Assembly (NCBI RefSeq): GCF_030824335.1
Contig: NZ_JAVBXX010000006.1
Location: forward strand, 62,001 to 126,000
Length of the DNA: 64,000 nt
Direction of reading: 5' to 3'
DNA from: Azonexus sp.
Lineage (GTDB): Bacteria > Pseudomonadota > Gammaproteobacteria > Burkholderiales > Rhodocyclaceae
Shown here: positions 1 to 9,531 of the stretch, one piece after another
Layout of the letters: each line of letters starts with the position of its first letter
Position numbering within the stretch: position 1 is the stretch's first letter
The notes under the pieces: generated by a model
The model's database searches: none
Told to the model about the DNA's origin: nothing
The model's input: the letters and a program-made list of their open reading frames with translations, nothing else
Translations under genes and position numbers: made by a program

Positions 1-1595
1 GTGGCGCCGACCGGTTCGAGGTAGCCGACGTATTCCTGCGGCCGGGCGAATTGCAGCAGCTTGGCGACAATCAGGCGAATCCGGTGCACCTGGTCGGCAA
101 TCAGCCGGAATTCGGGTTCGACCGGCTTGGCCTGTTCGCCGAGCAGGCTACGCGCCATTTCCAGATTGCCCTGGATGACGGCAATCGGATTGTTGATTTC
201 GTGCGCCACGCCTGCGGTCAACTGCCCGATGGCGGCCATTTTCTCGTTGCTGATCAGCTTGCCCTGCGTCGCGCGCAGGTTGGCCAGCGCTTCCTGCAGT
301 TCGGCGGTACGCTCGGCGACCTTGCCGTCCAGCGACTCGCCCCAGCGCTGCAGGGCTCGCGCCTGCGCTTGTTGACCTTCAAGCAACTGGTCAAAATGAC
401 GGGCCAGTTCGCCGATTTCGTCTTCGTTATCGACCGGGCCGACGCGGGAGCCGGCTTGCCCGGCTTCGATGGCGGCCATCGTCATGTGCATGCGCTCGAT
501 GGGCCGGAAGACCTTGCGTGCCCACAGCGCAGCGAAAATGGCAGCGAGCAGCATGGCCAGCGCAAACAGCCCGATGATGCCGAGCAGGGCCGATTTTTTT
601 GCCGCAGCAAAAGGTTTTTCCAGGAAACCGACGTAAAGCATGCCGACTCGTTCGCCCCGGCTGTCGAGCAAGGGGTGGTAACCGGAGAAATACCAGTCCT
701 GCACGACGAAAGCCCGGTTCAGCCAGGTTTTTCCGGCGCCGAGTACGGTGTCGCGTACCGTTTGCGATACCCGCGTGCCGATCGCGCGCTGGCCTTCGAA
801 CAGACGGACGTTGGTCGCGATGCGTACATCGCCCAAAAAGAGTGTGGCGGTGCCGACGCTGTCGAGCAGCAATTCGCCTTCGGGATAGACGATTTCGTTC
901 AGCCGGTCGATGAATTCGAGATTGCCGTTTAGCAACACGCCGCCGGCCAGCACGCCGATCAGCCGGCCTTGACGATCATGCACCGGCGCTGCGGTATGCA
1001 CGACCAGCCCGCGCTGTTCTGCCTGGCGCGGGTCGGGGGCGGCGTTGCGCGTGGGGACCAGCGGGGTATGCGCGCGTTGGGCCAGTGCCGGCGCGATGGC
1101 AGCCAGTTGGGCGGAAGAAAAAGTGTCGTTTTCCGTGCGCGAACTGCCTTGGCGCGCCTGCTCGACGACTGGCCAGCCGGTAAAACATGGTGTGTCCCGG
1201 TAGCCGTTGGCGCAGCCTTTGCTGTCCAGCAGGTGCAGGAAATCGAGTTTCAGACGGGTCTTTTCCTGTTGCAGCCATTGATGCAACTTGCCATCCCGCT
1301 TGGCGTTGCCGGCTTTGGGTTCGGCTTCCAGTTGACCGGCCAGGCGCGAAGAACTGGCCAGACCATCGACCGCGGTGCCGATGCCAGCGCTGACGCGGTC
1401 GAAATAACTGTTGGCGATGACCAGGTCGGCCCCGACCTTGGCGAGCAGCAGTCGATCCAGGTAGCCGCTGCCCCAGTTGGCCAGTGTGATCAACAGCAAT
1501 GGCAACACGACGCCCAGCGGCAACAATGCCAGACCGAGCAGACGGCGGCGGATCGAGTGTCGCGTGTTGCCCTGCGGCGTGGCCGGCTGGCTCAA
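1..1595 (-). CDS. Sensor histidine kinase, 3' end cut by window edge
   Basis: Membrane-bound sensor kinase that should phosphorylate the sigma54-type regulator encoded just upstream. I translated it by hand because it runs off the left edge. It begins with a TTG at 1595 that overlaps the regulator's TGA (TTGA overlap); a TTG at 1601 is also possible. A transmembrane helix lies at about residues 20-42, followed by a roughly 290-residue periplasmic region (Cache-like, inferred), a second helix at about 333-356, a HAMP/coiled-coil segment, and the dimerisation box GVAHEINNP with the phospho-acceptor His at residue 465 (base 203). The ATP-binding domain lies outside the window. The ligand is unknown. 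Kinase assignment is firm; the start codon is less certain. Confidence 0.9.
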   Translation of the reverse strand, partial: MSQPATPQGNTRHSIRRRLLGLALLPLGVVLPLLLITLANWGSGYLDRLLLAKVGADLVIANSYFDRVSAGIGTAVDGLASSSRLAGQLEAEPKAGNAKRDGKLHQWLQQEKTRLKLDFLHLLDSKGCANGYRDTPCFTGWPVVEQARQGSSRTENDTFSSAQLAAIAPALAQRAHTPLVPTRNAAPDPRQAEQRGLVVHTAAPVHDRQGRLIGVLAGGVLLNGNLEFIDRLNEIVYPEGELLLDSVGTATLFLGDVRIATNVRLFEGQRAIGTRVSQTVRDTVLGAGKTWLNRAFVVQDWYFSGYHPLLDSRGERVGMLYVGFLEKPFAAAKKSALLGIIGLFALAMLLAAIFAALWARKVFRPIERMHMTMAAIEAGQAGSRVGPVDNEDEIGELARHFDQLLEGQQAQARALQRWGESLDGKVAERTAELQEALANLRATQGKLISNEKMAAIGQLTAGVAHEINNPIAVIQGNLEMARSLLGEQAKPVEPEFRLIADQVHRIRLIVAKLLQFARPQEYVGYLEPVGA

Positions 1596-2959
1596 TCGCA
1601 ACCCCAGGCCGAACACTTGCGGTCCAGTGTCTTGCGCGAAACGCCCAACTGGCGTGCGGCTTCCGACTTGTTGCCGTGGCAGGCCTGCAGGGTGGCCAGG
1701 ATGTGGCGTTTTTCGACGGCTTCCAGCGTTTCAAAGCAGGACGGGCTGCTCGGGGGCTGGTTGTCGTCATCCGGGCCGAGGTCGAACCAGCCGAGAATCA
1801 GCGAGCGTTCGATGAAATTGCGCAACTCACGTACATTGCCCGGCCAGTCGTAGGCGGTCATTCGGGCGAGGGCGCGCGGGGTCATTTCCAGCGGCGGCAC
1901 ATTGAGGCTTTGCGCCATGCCAGCGAGAAAGTGCCGGGCGAGCAGTACGACATCCTCCGGCCGTTCGCGCAAAGGCGGCAGGTTCACTTCAACGACCTGC
2001 AGACGATAGTAGAGATCCTGGCGAAAACGCTGGCTGGCCACGTCTTCCTTCAGGTCGCGATTGGTCGCGGCGATTACCCGCACATCGACCGGGATTTCTT
2101 GCTCCGAACCGAGCGGCCGGATGCGCCGCTCTTCCAGCACGCGCAGCAGTTTGGCCTGCGCCGCCGCCGGCATTTCGGCCACTTCGTCGAGAAACAGCGT
2201 GCCGCCCTGAGCATAGTAGAACAGGCCTTCACGCGAACTGTGGGCGCCGGTGAAGGCGCCCTTGACGTGACCGAACAGTTCCGACTCGATCAGTTCGGCA
2301 GCAATCGCCGCACAATTGATCGGCACGAAAGGGCCGTTATGGCGCGGACTCATCTGGTGCAGCGCGCGCGCCGCGACTTCCTTGCCGGTGCCCGATTCGC
2401 CGGTCAGCAAAACCGTCGCATTGCTCGGGGCGATGCGCTTGATGCGTTCGCAAACGCCCTGCATGGCGTCCGACTGGCAGATCACGCCATCGACGGCCGT
2501 CGAACGCTCGGCGATTTCGCGGCGCAGCACGAAGTTTTCCCGGCGCAGCAGCGAGCGCTCGAAGCAGCGGGCAACGGCATTGAGCATCTGGGCGACGGAA
2601 AACGGCTTGAGCAGAAAATCCGATGCGCCGGCGCGCAGGGCATCGATGGCCGTATCGAGATCGGCGTAGGCGGTGATCAGGATGACGTCGCCGGCAAAGC
2701 CGTCGGCCCGCAGGTCGTGCAGCCATTCGATGCCGGACCGGCCGGGCAGCGAGATGTCGAGCACGATCAGATCGTAGAGCCGGTGGCGGAGCAGCGGCAG
2801 CGCCTGTTCCACGCTGCCGGCGGTGTCGACCTTGCCGTAATGCTGCGACAGCGCGCGCTGCAAAAAACTGATCATGCCCGGCTCGTCATCGACGACAAGC
2901 ACCGAAAATTGCTGCTGGGGCGACGGTGCATTGCCGTTGGCCGATGTTCTTTCTTCCAT
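1592..2959 (-). CDS. Sigma54-dependent response regulator (NtrC family)
   Basis: 455-residue transcription activator with three modules: a receiver domain (about 18-130, phospho-acceptor Asp68 in [10 protein letters not shown]), a sigma54-activating AAA+ domain (Walker A GESGTGKE and the sigma54-contacting GAFTGA loop), and a Fis-type helix-turn-helix at the C-terminus. The ATG at 2959 was chosen over upstream in-frame starts because GGAGAG sits just before it and the receiver domain begins soon after. It overlaps the kinase gene downstream by 4 nt, so the two form an operon. Targets are unknown. A sigma54-type promoter with a palindromic upstream site precedes fdnG at 11556, but no link to this regulator can be shown. 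Confidence 0.95.
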   Translation of the reverse strand: MEERTSANGNAPSPQQQFSVLVVDDEPGMISFLQRALSQHYGKVDTAGSVEQALPLLRHRLYDLIVLDISLPGRSGIEWLHDLRADGFAGDVILITAYADLDTAIDALRAGASDFLLKPFSVAQMLNAVARCFERSLLRRENFVLRREIAERSTAVDGVICQSDAMQGVCERIKRIAPSNATVLLTGESGTGKEVAARALHQMSPRHNGPFVPINCAAIAAELIESELFGHVKGAFTGAHSSREGLFYYAQGGTLFLDEVAEMPAAAQAKLLRVLEERRIRPLGSEQEIPVDVRVIAATNRDLKEDVASQRFRQDLYYRLQVVEVNLPPLRERPEDVVLLARHFLAGMAQSLNVPPLEMTPRALARMTAYDWPGNVRELRNFIERSLILGWFDLGPDDDNQPPSSPSCFETLEAVEKRHILATLQACHGNKSEAARQLGVSRKTLDRKCSAWGCD

Positions 2960-3108
2960 GATTCTCTCCGCGTATGCTGCATCATCGCAAACCTGTTGGG
3001 CTGGAAGCAATGGAATGCTTGTAGACAAGCATTCCCCCGGAATACATTGCACGCTGTGCTTGGGTATGATGAACGGCTTCAGCGTGTCGAACGAACCCGT
3101 GTTTGCGA

Positions 3109-5922
3109 ATGACCGAAAATCAAAACCCCGAACAGAAAGCCCGTGATCACATCGATGTGCAATTGCGCGCTGCTGGCTGGGCGGTGCAGAAAAAGATCGA
3201 TTTCTCAACGGGGATCGGCCAGGCGGTGCGCGAATGGCACACCGATGCTGGCCCTGCCGACTACGTGCTGTTCGTGGATCGCAAGGCGGTTGGCATCATT
3301 GAAGCCAAGCGTGAAGAAGAAGGGCAACGCCTGACCGCCCACGAGCCGCAAACCGAAGGTTACGCCGCTGCCAAGCTCAAGTGGGTCAACAACCAGCAGC
3401 CGCTGCCTTTTCTCTACGAAGCCACTGGCATCGTCACCCGCTTCACCGACGCTCGCGACCCCAAGCCGCGTTCGCGCGAAATCTTCAGCTTCCACCGCCC
3501 GGAAACCCTGCGCGACTGGCTAGCCGATGGTGAAAGCCTGCGCGCCCGCCTCGCCGAACTGCCGCCGCTCAACCCGGAACACCAGTCGGCGAAAGAACTC
3601 CGCCTGCGCGATTGCCAGGAAACGGCGATCACCAATCTCGAACAATCCTTCCGCGAAGCCCGGCCGCGTGCGCTGATTCAAATGGCCACCGGCGCCGGCA
3701 AGACCTACACCGCGATCACCAGCATCTACCGCCTGCTCAAGCACGCCGACGCCAAACGGGTGCTCTTTTTGGTCGATACCAAAAACCTCGGCGAGCAGGC
3801 CGAGCAGGAAATGATGGCCTATGTGCCCATCGACGATAACCGCAAATTCACCGAGCTCTACACGGTGCAGCGCCTGAAAAGCAGTTTCGTCGACAAGGGC
3901 GCCGACGTCTGCATCTCGACCATCCAGCGCCTCTACTCGCTGCTGCAAGACAAGGAACTCGACGAAGCCGCCGAAGAAATTAACCCGGCCGAGCTGACCC
4001 AGCCCAAAGCCCCGGCCCCCGTCGCCTACAACGCCAAGATTCCGCCCGAGTTCTTCGACTTCATCTTCATCGACGAATGCCACCGCAGCATCTACAACCT
4101 CTGGCAGCAGGTGCTCGACTACTTCGACGCCAGCCTGATCGGCCTCACCGCGACGCCCGACAACCGCACCTATGGCTTCTTCAAGAAGAACGTCGTCAGC
4201 GACTACAGCCATGAAAAAGCCGTCGCCGACGGCGTCAATGTCGGCAACGAGATCTACCTGATCGATACCCGCATCACCCAGCAAGGCGCCGTCATCGCCG
4301 CCGAGCAGCAGGTCGAAAAGCGCGAGCGCCTGACCCGCAAGAAGCGTTGGGAACAGCAGGACGAAGACGCCGCCTACACCGCCACCCAGCTCGACCGCGA
4401 CATCGTCAACCCGGACCAGATCCGCACCGTCATCCGCGCCTTCCGCGACAACCTGCCGGCCATCTTCCCCGGCCGCGCCGAAGTGCCCAAGACCCTGATC
4501 TTCGCCAAGACCGACAGCCACGCCGACGACATCATCCAGACCGTGCGCGAGGAATTCGGCGAAGGCAACGCCTTCTGCAAGAAAGTCACCTACCGCGCCG
4601 CGCAGGACAAAAAGCTGGCCGACGGCAGCGTGCAGCAGGGCGAAGACCCCAAATCCATCCTCGCCCAGTTCCGCAACGAATACCATCCGCGCATCGCCGT
4701 CACCGTCGACATGATCGCCACCGGCACCGACGTCAAACCGCTCGAATGCCTGCTCTTCATGCGCGACGTCAAAAGCCGCAACTACTTCGAGCAGATGAAA
4801 GGCCGCGGCACCCGCACGCTGGACATGGACGACCTCAAGAAGGTCACGCCCAGCGCTAAAAGCGCCAAGACCCACTACGTCATTGTCGACGCCATCGGCG
4901 TCACCAAATCGCTGAAGACCGCCAGCCAGCCGCTCATCACCAAGCCCGGCGTGCCGCTCAAGGATTTGGCGATGGGCATCCTGATGGGCGCCACCGATAC
5001 CGACAGCGTATCCTCGCTGGCCGGCCGTCTCGCCCGCCTCAACAAGCAGCTCGACGCCGACGACCAGCGCCGCCTGCGCGACGCGGCCGGCGGCGTCGAA
5101 CTCAGCCATCTGGTCAGCAAACTGTTCAACGCCATCGACGGCGACCTCATCGAAGCCCGCGCCCTCGACCTCGCCGGCTTGCCCATCGGCAACGACCCCG
5201 GCGACACGCTGCGCGATCAGGCCCAGCAACAACTCGTCGGCGAAGCGGCGGCGTTGATGAACGGCGAATTCATCGAGCTGATCGACACCATCCGCCGCGA
5301 AAAAGAACAGACCATCGACCACGACAACCTGGATGGCGTCACCTACGCCGGCTGGAACAAGGACAGTGCCGCCAATGCCGAAGCATTGACCCACGAGTTC
5401 GCCGACTGGCTGGCGACAAATCGCGACGAAATCGAGGCGTTGACCATCTTCTTCGCCCAACCCTGGCGCCGGCGCGAAGTGACGCTCAAGCTCGTGCGCC
5501 AGGTGCTCGACAAACTCAAAGCCGACAAACCCAAACTCGCCCCGCTGCGCATCTGGCAAGCCTACGGCCAGTTGGACAGCTACAATGGCGCCCCGCCGGA
5601 ACAGGAACTGACGGCGCTGGTCGCCCTGATCCGCCGCGTCTGCGGCCTGGACGCCCAGATCACCCCGTTCGCCGACACCGTGCGCAAGAACTTCCAGACC
5701 TGGATCATGCAGCACCACGCCGGCGGCGCCGACAAATTCAACGAAGAACAAATGAACTGGCTACGCATGCTCCGCGACCACATTGCCCACTCCTGCCACG
5801 TCGACCGTAACGATCTTGAGCTTCCTCCCTTTGGTCAGGGTGGGCTGGGGAAGATGTGGCAACTGTTCGGCGAGGGCTTGGACCCTTTGCTGGATGAGCT
5901 GAATGAGGCGTTGGTGGCGTGA
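3109..5922 (+). CDS. hsdR: Type I restriction enzyme, R subunit (HsdR)
   Basis: Motor and nuclease subunit of a type I restriction-modification complex, which translocates DNA and cuts unmodified targets. The 937-residue protein carries a PD-(D/E)xK-like nuclease motif near the N-terminus (Asp51 and Glu65-Ala-Lys67), Walker A MATGAGKT at about 192-199, a DECH box at 322-325, LTATP, and a helicase C-terminal half. The C-terminal part resembles the EcoEI R family. The ATG at 3109 was preferred to a TTG at 3103; neither has a strong ribosome site. It overlaps hsdS by 1 nt (TGATG), so the two are translationally coupled. It is divergent from the two-component genes. Confidence 0.95.
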   Translation: MTENQNPEQKARDHIDVQLRAAGWAVQKKIDFSTGIGQAVREWHTDAGPADYVLFVDRKAVGIIEAKREEEGQRLTAHEPQTEGYAAAKLKWVNNQQPLPFLYEATGIVTRFTDARDPKPRSREIFSFHRPETLRDWLADGESLRARLAELPPLNPEHQSAKELRLRDCQETAITNLEQSFREARPRALIQMATGAGKTYTAITSIYRLLKHADAKRVLFLVDTKNLGEQAEQEMMAYVPIDDNRKFTELYTVQRLKSSFVDKGADVCISTIQRLYSLLQDKELDEAAEEINPAELTQPKAPAPVAYNAKIPPEFFDFIFIDECHRSIYNLWQQVLDYFDASLIGLTATPDNRTYGFFKKNVVSDYSHEKAVADGVNVGNEIYLIDTRITQQGAVIAAEQQVEKRERLTRKKRWEQQDEDAAYTATQLDRDIVNPDQIRTVIRAFRDNLPAIFPGRAEVPKTLIFAKTDSHADDIIQTVREEFGEGNAFCKKVTYRAAQDKKLADGSVQQGEDPKSILAQFRNEYHPRIAVTVDMIATGTDVKPLECLLFMRDVKSRNYFEQMKGRGTRTLDMDDLKKVTPSAKSAKTHYVIVDAIGVTKSLKTASQPLITKPGVPLKDLAMGILMGATDTDSVSSLAGRLARLNKQLDADDQRRLRDAAGGVELSHLVSKLFNAIDGDLIEARALDLAGLPIGNDPGDTLRDQAQQQLVGEAAALMNGEFIELIDTIRREKEQTIDHDNLDGVTYAGWNKDSAANAEALTHEFADWLATNRDEIEALTIFFAQPWRRREVTLKLVRQVLDKLKADKPKLAPLRIWQAYGQLDSYNGAPPEQELTALVALIRRVCGLDAQITPFADTVRKNFQTWIMQHHAGGADKFNEEQMNWLRMLRDHIAHSCHVDRNDLELPPFGQGGLGKMWQLFGEGLDPLLDELNEALVA

Positions 5923-7487
5923 TGGAGCTTGGGGAATTGCCGGCGGGTTGGGAAAAGGCAGAGCTATCTGAAATTTGTCTGGTCAATCCAACCATCGACA
6001 AATCGGCTATCGCTGACGATCTGGTAGTCTCGTTCGTGCCGATGCCCGCTGTTGAGGCCGAGAGCGGCGTGATAGATGTTTCCGCGACGCGCAAATTCGG
6101 CGAGGTCAAAAAAGGCTACACGCCGTTCCGCGAGGGCGATGTCTTGTTTGCCAAGATCACGCCCTGCATGGAAAACGGCAAGATGGCTGTCGTTCCGGCG
6201 CTCCACAATGGCCTTGGCTTCGGCTCGACAGAGTTTCACGTCCTGCGCGCGCATCCCGGCATCAGCCCGCAGTTCGTTTATTACTTCGTTTCCAGCCGGG
6301 CGTTTCGCCATGTGGCCGAACACAATATGTCCGGTGCGGTTGGCCAGCGGCGCGTCACCACGCCTTACCTCAGCGCCTGCAAAATCCCCGTTCCGCCGAC
6401 CGCCGAACAACACCGCATTGTCGCCAAGATCGAGGAACTGTTTTCCGAACTCGATCAGGGCGTGGCCAGCCTGAAAACCGCCCGCGAACAGCTCAAGGTC
6501 TATCGCCAGTCGCTGCTCAAAAATGCCTTCGAGGGCAAGTTGACCGCAGCATGGCGCGCCGCCCACCGCGACCAGCTCGAATCCGCCGCCGCCCTGCAAC
6601 AACGCATCAACCGCGAACGCGAAGCCCGCCACCAGCAACAACTCGCCGACTGGCAAACCGCCGGCCAATCAGGCCCCAAACCCAAACCCCCCAAGCCACT
6701 ACCACCCCTCACCGTCGAAGAACTCGCCGTGTTGCCTGTACTGCCGGAGGGTTGGGGATGGGTTAGATTGGAAACGATTCAAGCCTTTGGGAAGCACGCA
6801 GTTAAGGCTGGGCCTTTCGGTTCAGCCTTGAAGAAAGAGTTTTATGTGTCCGACGGCTTCAAAATTTACGGGCAGGAACAGGTAATTCGTGGCGACCACG
6901 CATATGGTGACTACTTCATTTCTGAGTCGAAATATGCCGATCTCTCTTCCTGTGCAGTTCGGCCATTTGATGTGCTGATCAGTTTGGTTGGAACAATCGG
7001 AAAAGTCTTGGTATTGCCTGAACTTGCACGTCCCGGAATCATTAATCCTCGTTTAGTCAAAATCAGCTTGAACCTTGCTGCCTATGAACCTGCTTTCTTC
7101 AAAGCGTACTTTGAGAGTGGTTTCTTGCGTTCCTTGTACGCGACTGAGTCGCAGGGAACAACTATGGATATTTTGAATTTGGGAATGATTCAGGGCTTGC
7201 CGTATCCGTTGTGTTCTCTGGATGAGCAGCGAGAAATACTGTCTGTTCTTGACGCCAAACTCTCCGAAGCCGACCAACTCGACCAAACCCTCGCCACCGC
7301 GCTGCAACAGGCCGACGCGCTGCGCCAGTCCATCCTGAAAAAGGCTTTCCACGGTCAACTGGTAAAACAGGCCAAAAACGAAGAACCCGCCACCGCCCTG
7401 CTCGAACGCATCCGCGCCGAACGGTCGGCTTCCCCGGCGAAGGGCCGGCAGGCAAAATTGGTCAGCAAGCCGCTGACCAATTGTTGA
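5922..7487 (+). CDS. hsdS: Type I restriction-modification specificity subunit (HsdS)
   Basis: DNA-recognition subunit, 521 residues, with the classic duplicated plan: a first target-recognition domain starting at LPAGW, a long conserved helix (about 165-210, with EQHRIVAKIEELFSELD), a second recognition domain starting at LPEGWGW, and a closing helix with DEQREILSVLDAKLSEAD. The second recognition domain (about 6750-7250) is visibly richer in A/T than the helical spacers. This is typical of HsdS recognition domains exchanged by recombination, although I infer that here. The central spacer also has a Pro/Lys-rich stretch (about 245-263). The ATG at 5922 overlaps the hsdR stop. Confidence 0.93.
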   Translation: MELGELPAGWEKAELSEICLVNPTIDKSAIADDLVVSFVPMPAVEAESGVIDVSATRKFGEVKKGYTPFREGDVLFAKITPCMENGKMAVVPALHNGLGFGSTEFHVLRAHPGISPQFVYYFVSSRAFRHVAEHNMSGAVGQRRVTTPYLSACKIPVPPTAEQHRIVAKIEELFSELDQGVASLKTAREQLKVYRQSLLKNAFEGKLTAAWRAAHRDQLESAAALQQRINREREARHQQQLADWQTAGQSGPKPKPPKPLPPLTVEELAVLPVLPEGWGWVRLETIQAFGKHAVKAGPFGSALKKEFYVSDGFKIYGQEQVIRGDHAYGDYFISESKYADLSSCAVRPFDVLISLVGTIGKVLVLPELARPGIINPRLVKISLNLAAYEPAFFKAYFESGFLRSLYATESQGTTMDILNLGMIQGLPYPLCSLDEQREILSVLDAKLSEADQLDQTLATALQQADALRQSILKKAFHGQLVKQAKNEEPATALLERIRAERSASPAKGRQAKLVSKPLTNC

Positions 7488-7527
7488 TACTGCCTTTGTG
7501 CAAAAACAGGTATTCCGAGATAACGCC

Positions 7528-9471
7528 ATGGATGATCTGATCGATATTTCCGAACTCGCTGGCCTGGCTGAAGCCTATGACCTGGAATGCAAGGCAGCCC
7601 AGGGCCGGGACGGTCGCGGCGAGGTGCCGGAGGATTTCTGGAAAAGCTATAGCGCCATGGCCAATGCCGATGGCGGGATCATCCTGCTTGGCGTGCAGGA
7701 AAAGCCGCGTGGTGAATTCAAGGCCTTGGGCATTGCCGATGTCGAGCGCTTGCGCAAGGCGATCTGGGACAACCTGCACAACCGCAAGCAGATCAGCATC
7801 AATCTGCTGACCGAGCAGGCCATTCAGCAGATCAAGATCGATGGCAAGACGGTGCTGCGTATCGAGGTGCCACGCGCGCCGCGTCAGGCGAAGCCGGTGC
7901 ATCTGGGCAGCAACCCGCTGGGTGGCACCTATCTGCGGCGCTACGAGGGCGATTACCCGGCCGACGATGAAACGGTGCGCCGCATGCTGGCGGAACGGGT
8001 CGAGGATTCGCGTGACGAGCGGATTCTCAAGGGTTTCGATTTCAACGATCTGGATATGGATACCGTGTCGGCCTACCGGAACCGTTTTTCTGCCGTCAAA
8101 CCCGGCCATGTCTGGGCGGATTTGCCGGTGCCGGAGTTTCTCGAACGCATTGGCGCAGTCGGCAAGAACCGGGAGGAGGGCTATTCGGGGATTCGTCTGG
8201 CTGGCTTGCTGATGTTCGGGCGCGCCGAGGTGATCCGCGACGCTTTGCCGCATTACATGGTCGATTATCAGGAGCGGCCGGAAGCCAAGGCGGAAAAACG
8301 CTGGGTTGACCGCCTGGTGCCGGATGGCAGTTGGTCGGGGAATATCTACGACTTTTTCCGCAAGGTGTATCAGAAGCTGACGGCCGATCTGAAAATCCAG
8401 TTCCAGCTAAAGGATGGCCAGCGGATTGAAGACACGCCGGTGCATGAGGCCTTGCGGGAAGCGCTGGTCAATACGCTGATCCATGCCGATTTCTCGGGCC
8501 GGGCTTCGGTGCTGGTGGTCAAGCGCCCGGATATGTTCGGTTTCCGTAATCCGGGCTTGATGCGGATTTCACCCGAAATGGCCATACAGGGCGGCAATAG
8601 CGATTGCCGCAACCGTCGGCTGCAAACCATGTTCCAACTGGTGGGCTATGGCGATCATGCCGGTTCGGGGATTCCGAAGATTTATAGCAACTGGGCCAAT
8701 CGGCATTGGCGCCGCCCGGTTCTCTACGAGGTGCGCGAACCGGAACAGACCTTGATGGAATTGCGCATGACCAGTCTGGTGCCGGAGGAAACGATTGCCG
8801 AGTTGGAGGCGCATTTGGGCGAACGCTTCCATTCGCTTTCGGATACGGAGCGCATGGCTTTGATTGTTGCCAGTGCGGAGGGTGTCGTGAGCCATGCTCG
8901 TCTTCTGGAGGTTTGTACTGAACACCCGGCTGATGTCTCGAAAATACTGGCACGGTTAGCGCGGGATGGGGTGCTTCTGCCGGATGGAGCAGGGCGAGGA
9001 ATGGTTTATTTCCTACCTTGGCAAAAGGCACGCGAAGATGCCTTGTTTGATCTTAGGGTCGAGATTGCGCAAGCGGTCAAGGGCGCAGGTAAACCACCGG
9101 AGTCGATGCCGATACCACCGGGGCTAACGGGTATACCACCGGAGCTTGGCGTCAAACCACCGGAGCTCATGCCGCAATACGTCGATTGGGAGGATTTACC
9201 ACCGGAGCTTCAGAGCAGCCTAATGGAAATAGCCTCGCCGGCTCGGGAAAACAAACATCTTCCCCGGGAAGAAATGCGCCGGGTAGTACTGAAGCTTTGC
9301 CTGGGCCGCTATTTGGGCCGTAGGGTCTTGGCTCATTTGCTGAACAGGGATTCAGATGATTTCCGAAAACGGATTCTTAATCCGTTGGTTCAGGAAAAAT
9401 TGCTGACCCCTGCATTTGCTTCCAGCAGTAATCCTAAGCAGGCCTACATGGCTACGAATATCCGTTGTTAA
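7528..9471 (+). CDS. AlbA_2 (Schlafen-like) domain protein inside the RM locus
   Basis: 647-residue protein with an N-terminal Schlafen AlbA_2 domain (about 5-130; LECKAAQG, ANADGGIILLGV), a central GHKL-type ATPase-like region of the kind annotated RecG-related/HATPase_c_4 (HEALREALVNTLIHADF, GSGIPKIY), and C-terminal winged-helix segments. A linker at about residues 522-561 repeats Pro-Pro-Glu-Leu units. Such proteins commonly sit between type I RM genes in many bacteria; their role is not settled, with modulation of restriction or anti-invader activity proposed. The start at 7528 was taken where the domain begins; a GTG at 7498 is also open. It lies 40 nt after hsdS and 60 nt before hsdM. 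Confidence 0.85.
   Translation: MDDLIDISELAGLAEAYDLECKAAQGRDGRGEVPEDFWKSYSAMANADGGIILLGVQEKPRGEFKALGIADVERLRKAIWDNLHNRKQISINLLTEQAIQQIKIDGKTVLRIEVPRAPRQAKPVHLGSNPLGGTYLRRYEGDYPADDETVRRMLAERVEDSRDERILKGFDFNDLDMDTVSAYRNRFSAVKPGHVWADLPVPEFLERIGAVGKNREEGYSGIRLAGLLMFGRAEVIRDALPHYMVDYQERPEAKAEKRWVDRLVPDGSWSGNIYDFFRKVYQKLTADLKIQFQLKDGQRIEDTPVHEALREALVNTLIHADFSGRASVLVVKRPDMFGFRNPGLMRISPEMAIQGGNSDCRNRRLQTMFQLVGYGDHAGSGIPKIYSNWANRHWRRPVLYEVREPEQTLMELRMTSLVPEETIAELEAHLGERFHSLSDTERMALIVASAEGVVSHARLLEVCTEHPADVSKILARLARDGVLLPDGAGRGMVYFLPWQKAREDALFDLRVEIAQAVKGAGKPPESMPIPPGLTGIPPELGVKPPELMPQYVDWEDLPPELQSSLMEIASPARENKHLPREEMRRVVLKLCLGRYLGRRVLAHLLNRDSDDFRKRILNPLVQEKLLTPAFASSSNPKQAYMATNIRC
9091..9211 (+). repeat. 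Degenerate ACCACCGGAG repeats in the AlbA_2 linker
   Basis: Five in-frame copies of ACCACCGG, four of them continuing AG, at about 9093, 9114, 9135, 9155 and 9198. They encode the linker series KPPES, IPPGL, IPPEL, KPPEL and LPPEL. Spacing is uneven (about 20-43 nt), so this is a decayed coding repeat rather than a clean minisatellite. Confidence 0.85.
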
Positions 9472-9489
9472 TTCAAAGTTTTACGTGAT

Positions 9490-9513
9490 CTCTCCGACAT
9501 TGATGTCGGAGAG
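9490..9513. promoter_or_regulatory. Perfect inverted repeat before hsdM
   Basis: Two 11-bp arms, CTCTCCGACAT and ATGTCGGAGAG, separated by only TG. The right arm contains GGAGAG, running into AGG at 9514, which is the only purine-rich ribosome-site candidate before the hsdM ATG at 9532. It could be a repressor operator or an RNA hairpin that hides the ribosome site. There is no T-tract after it, so it is unlikely to be a terminator. Confidence 0.7.
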
Positions 9514-9531
9514 AGGAAAAGAATAAATTTC

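Noticed and set aside
3520-5751. 743-codon minus-strand open frame opposite hsdR
   Set aside because: Val/Gly/Asp-rich composition typical of an antisense shadow; hsdR motifs are intact on the plus strand.
9091-9211. Short spaced repeats as a possible CRISPR array
   Set aside because: Units are 8-10 nt, unevenly spaced and in frame within a coding sequence; no cas genes are present.
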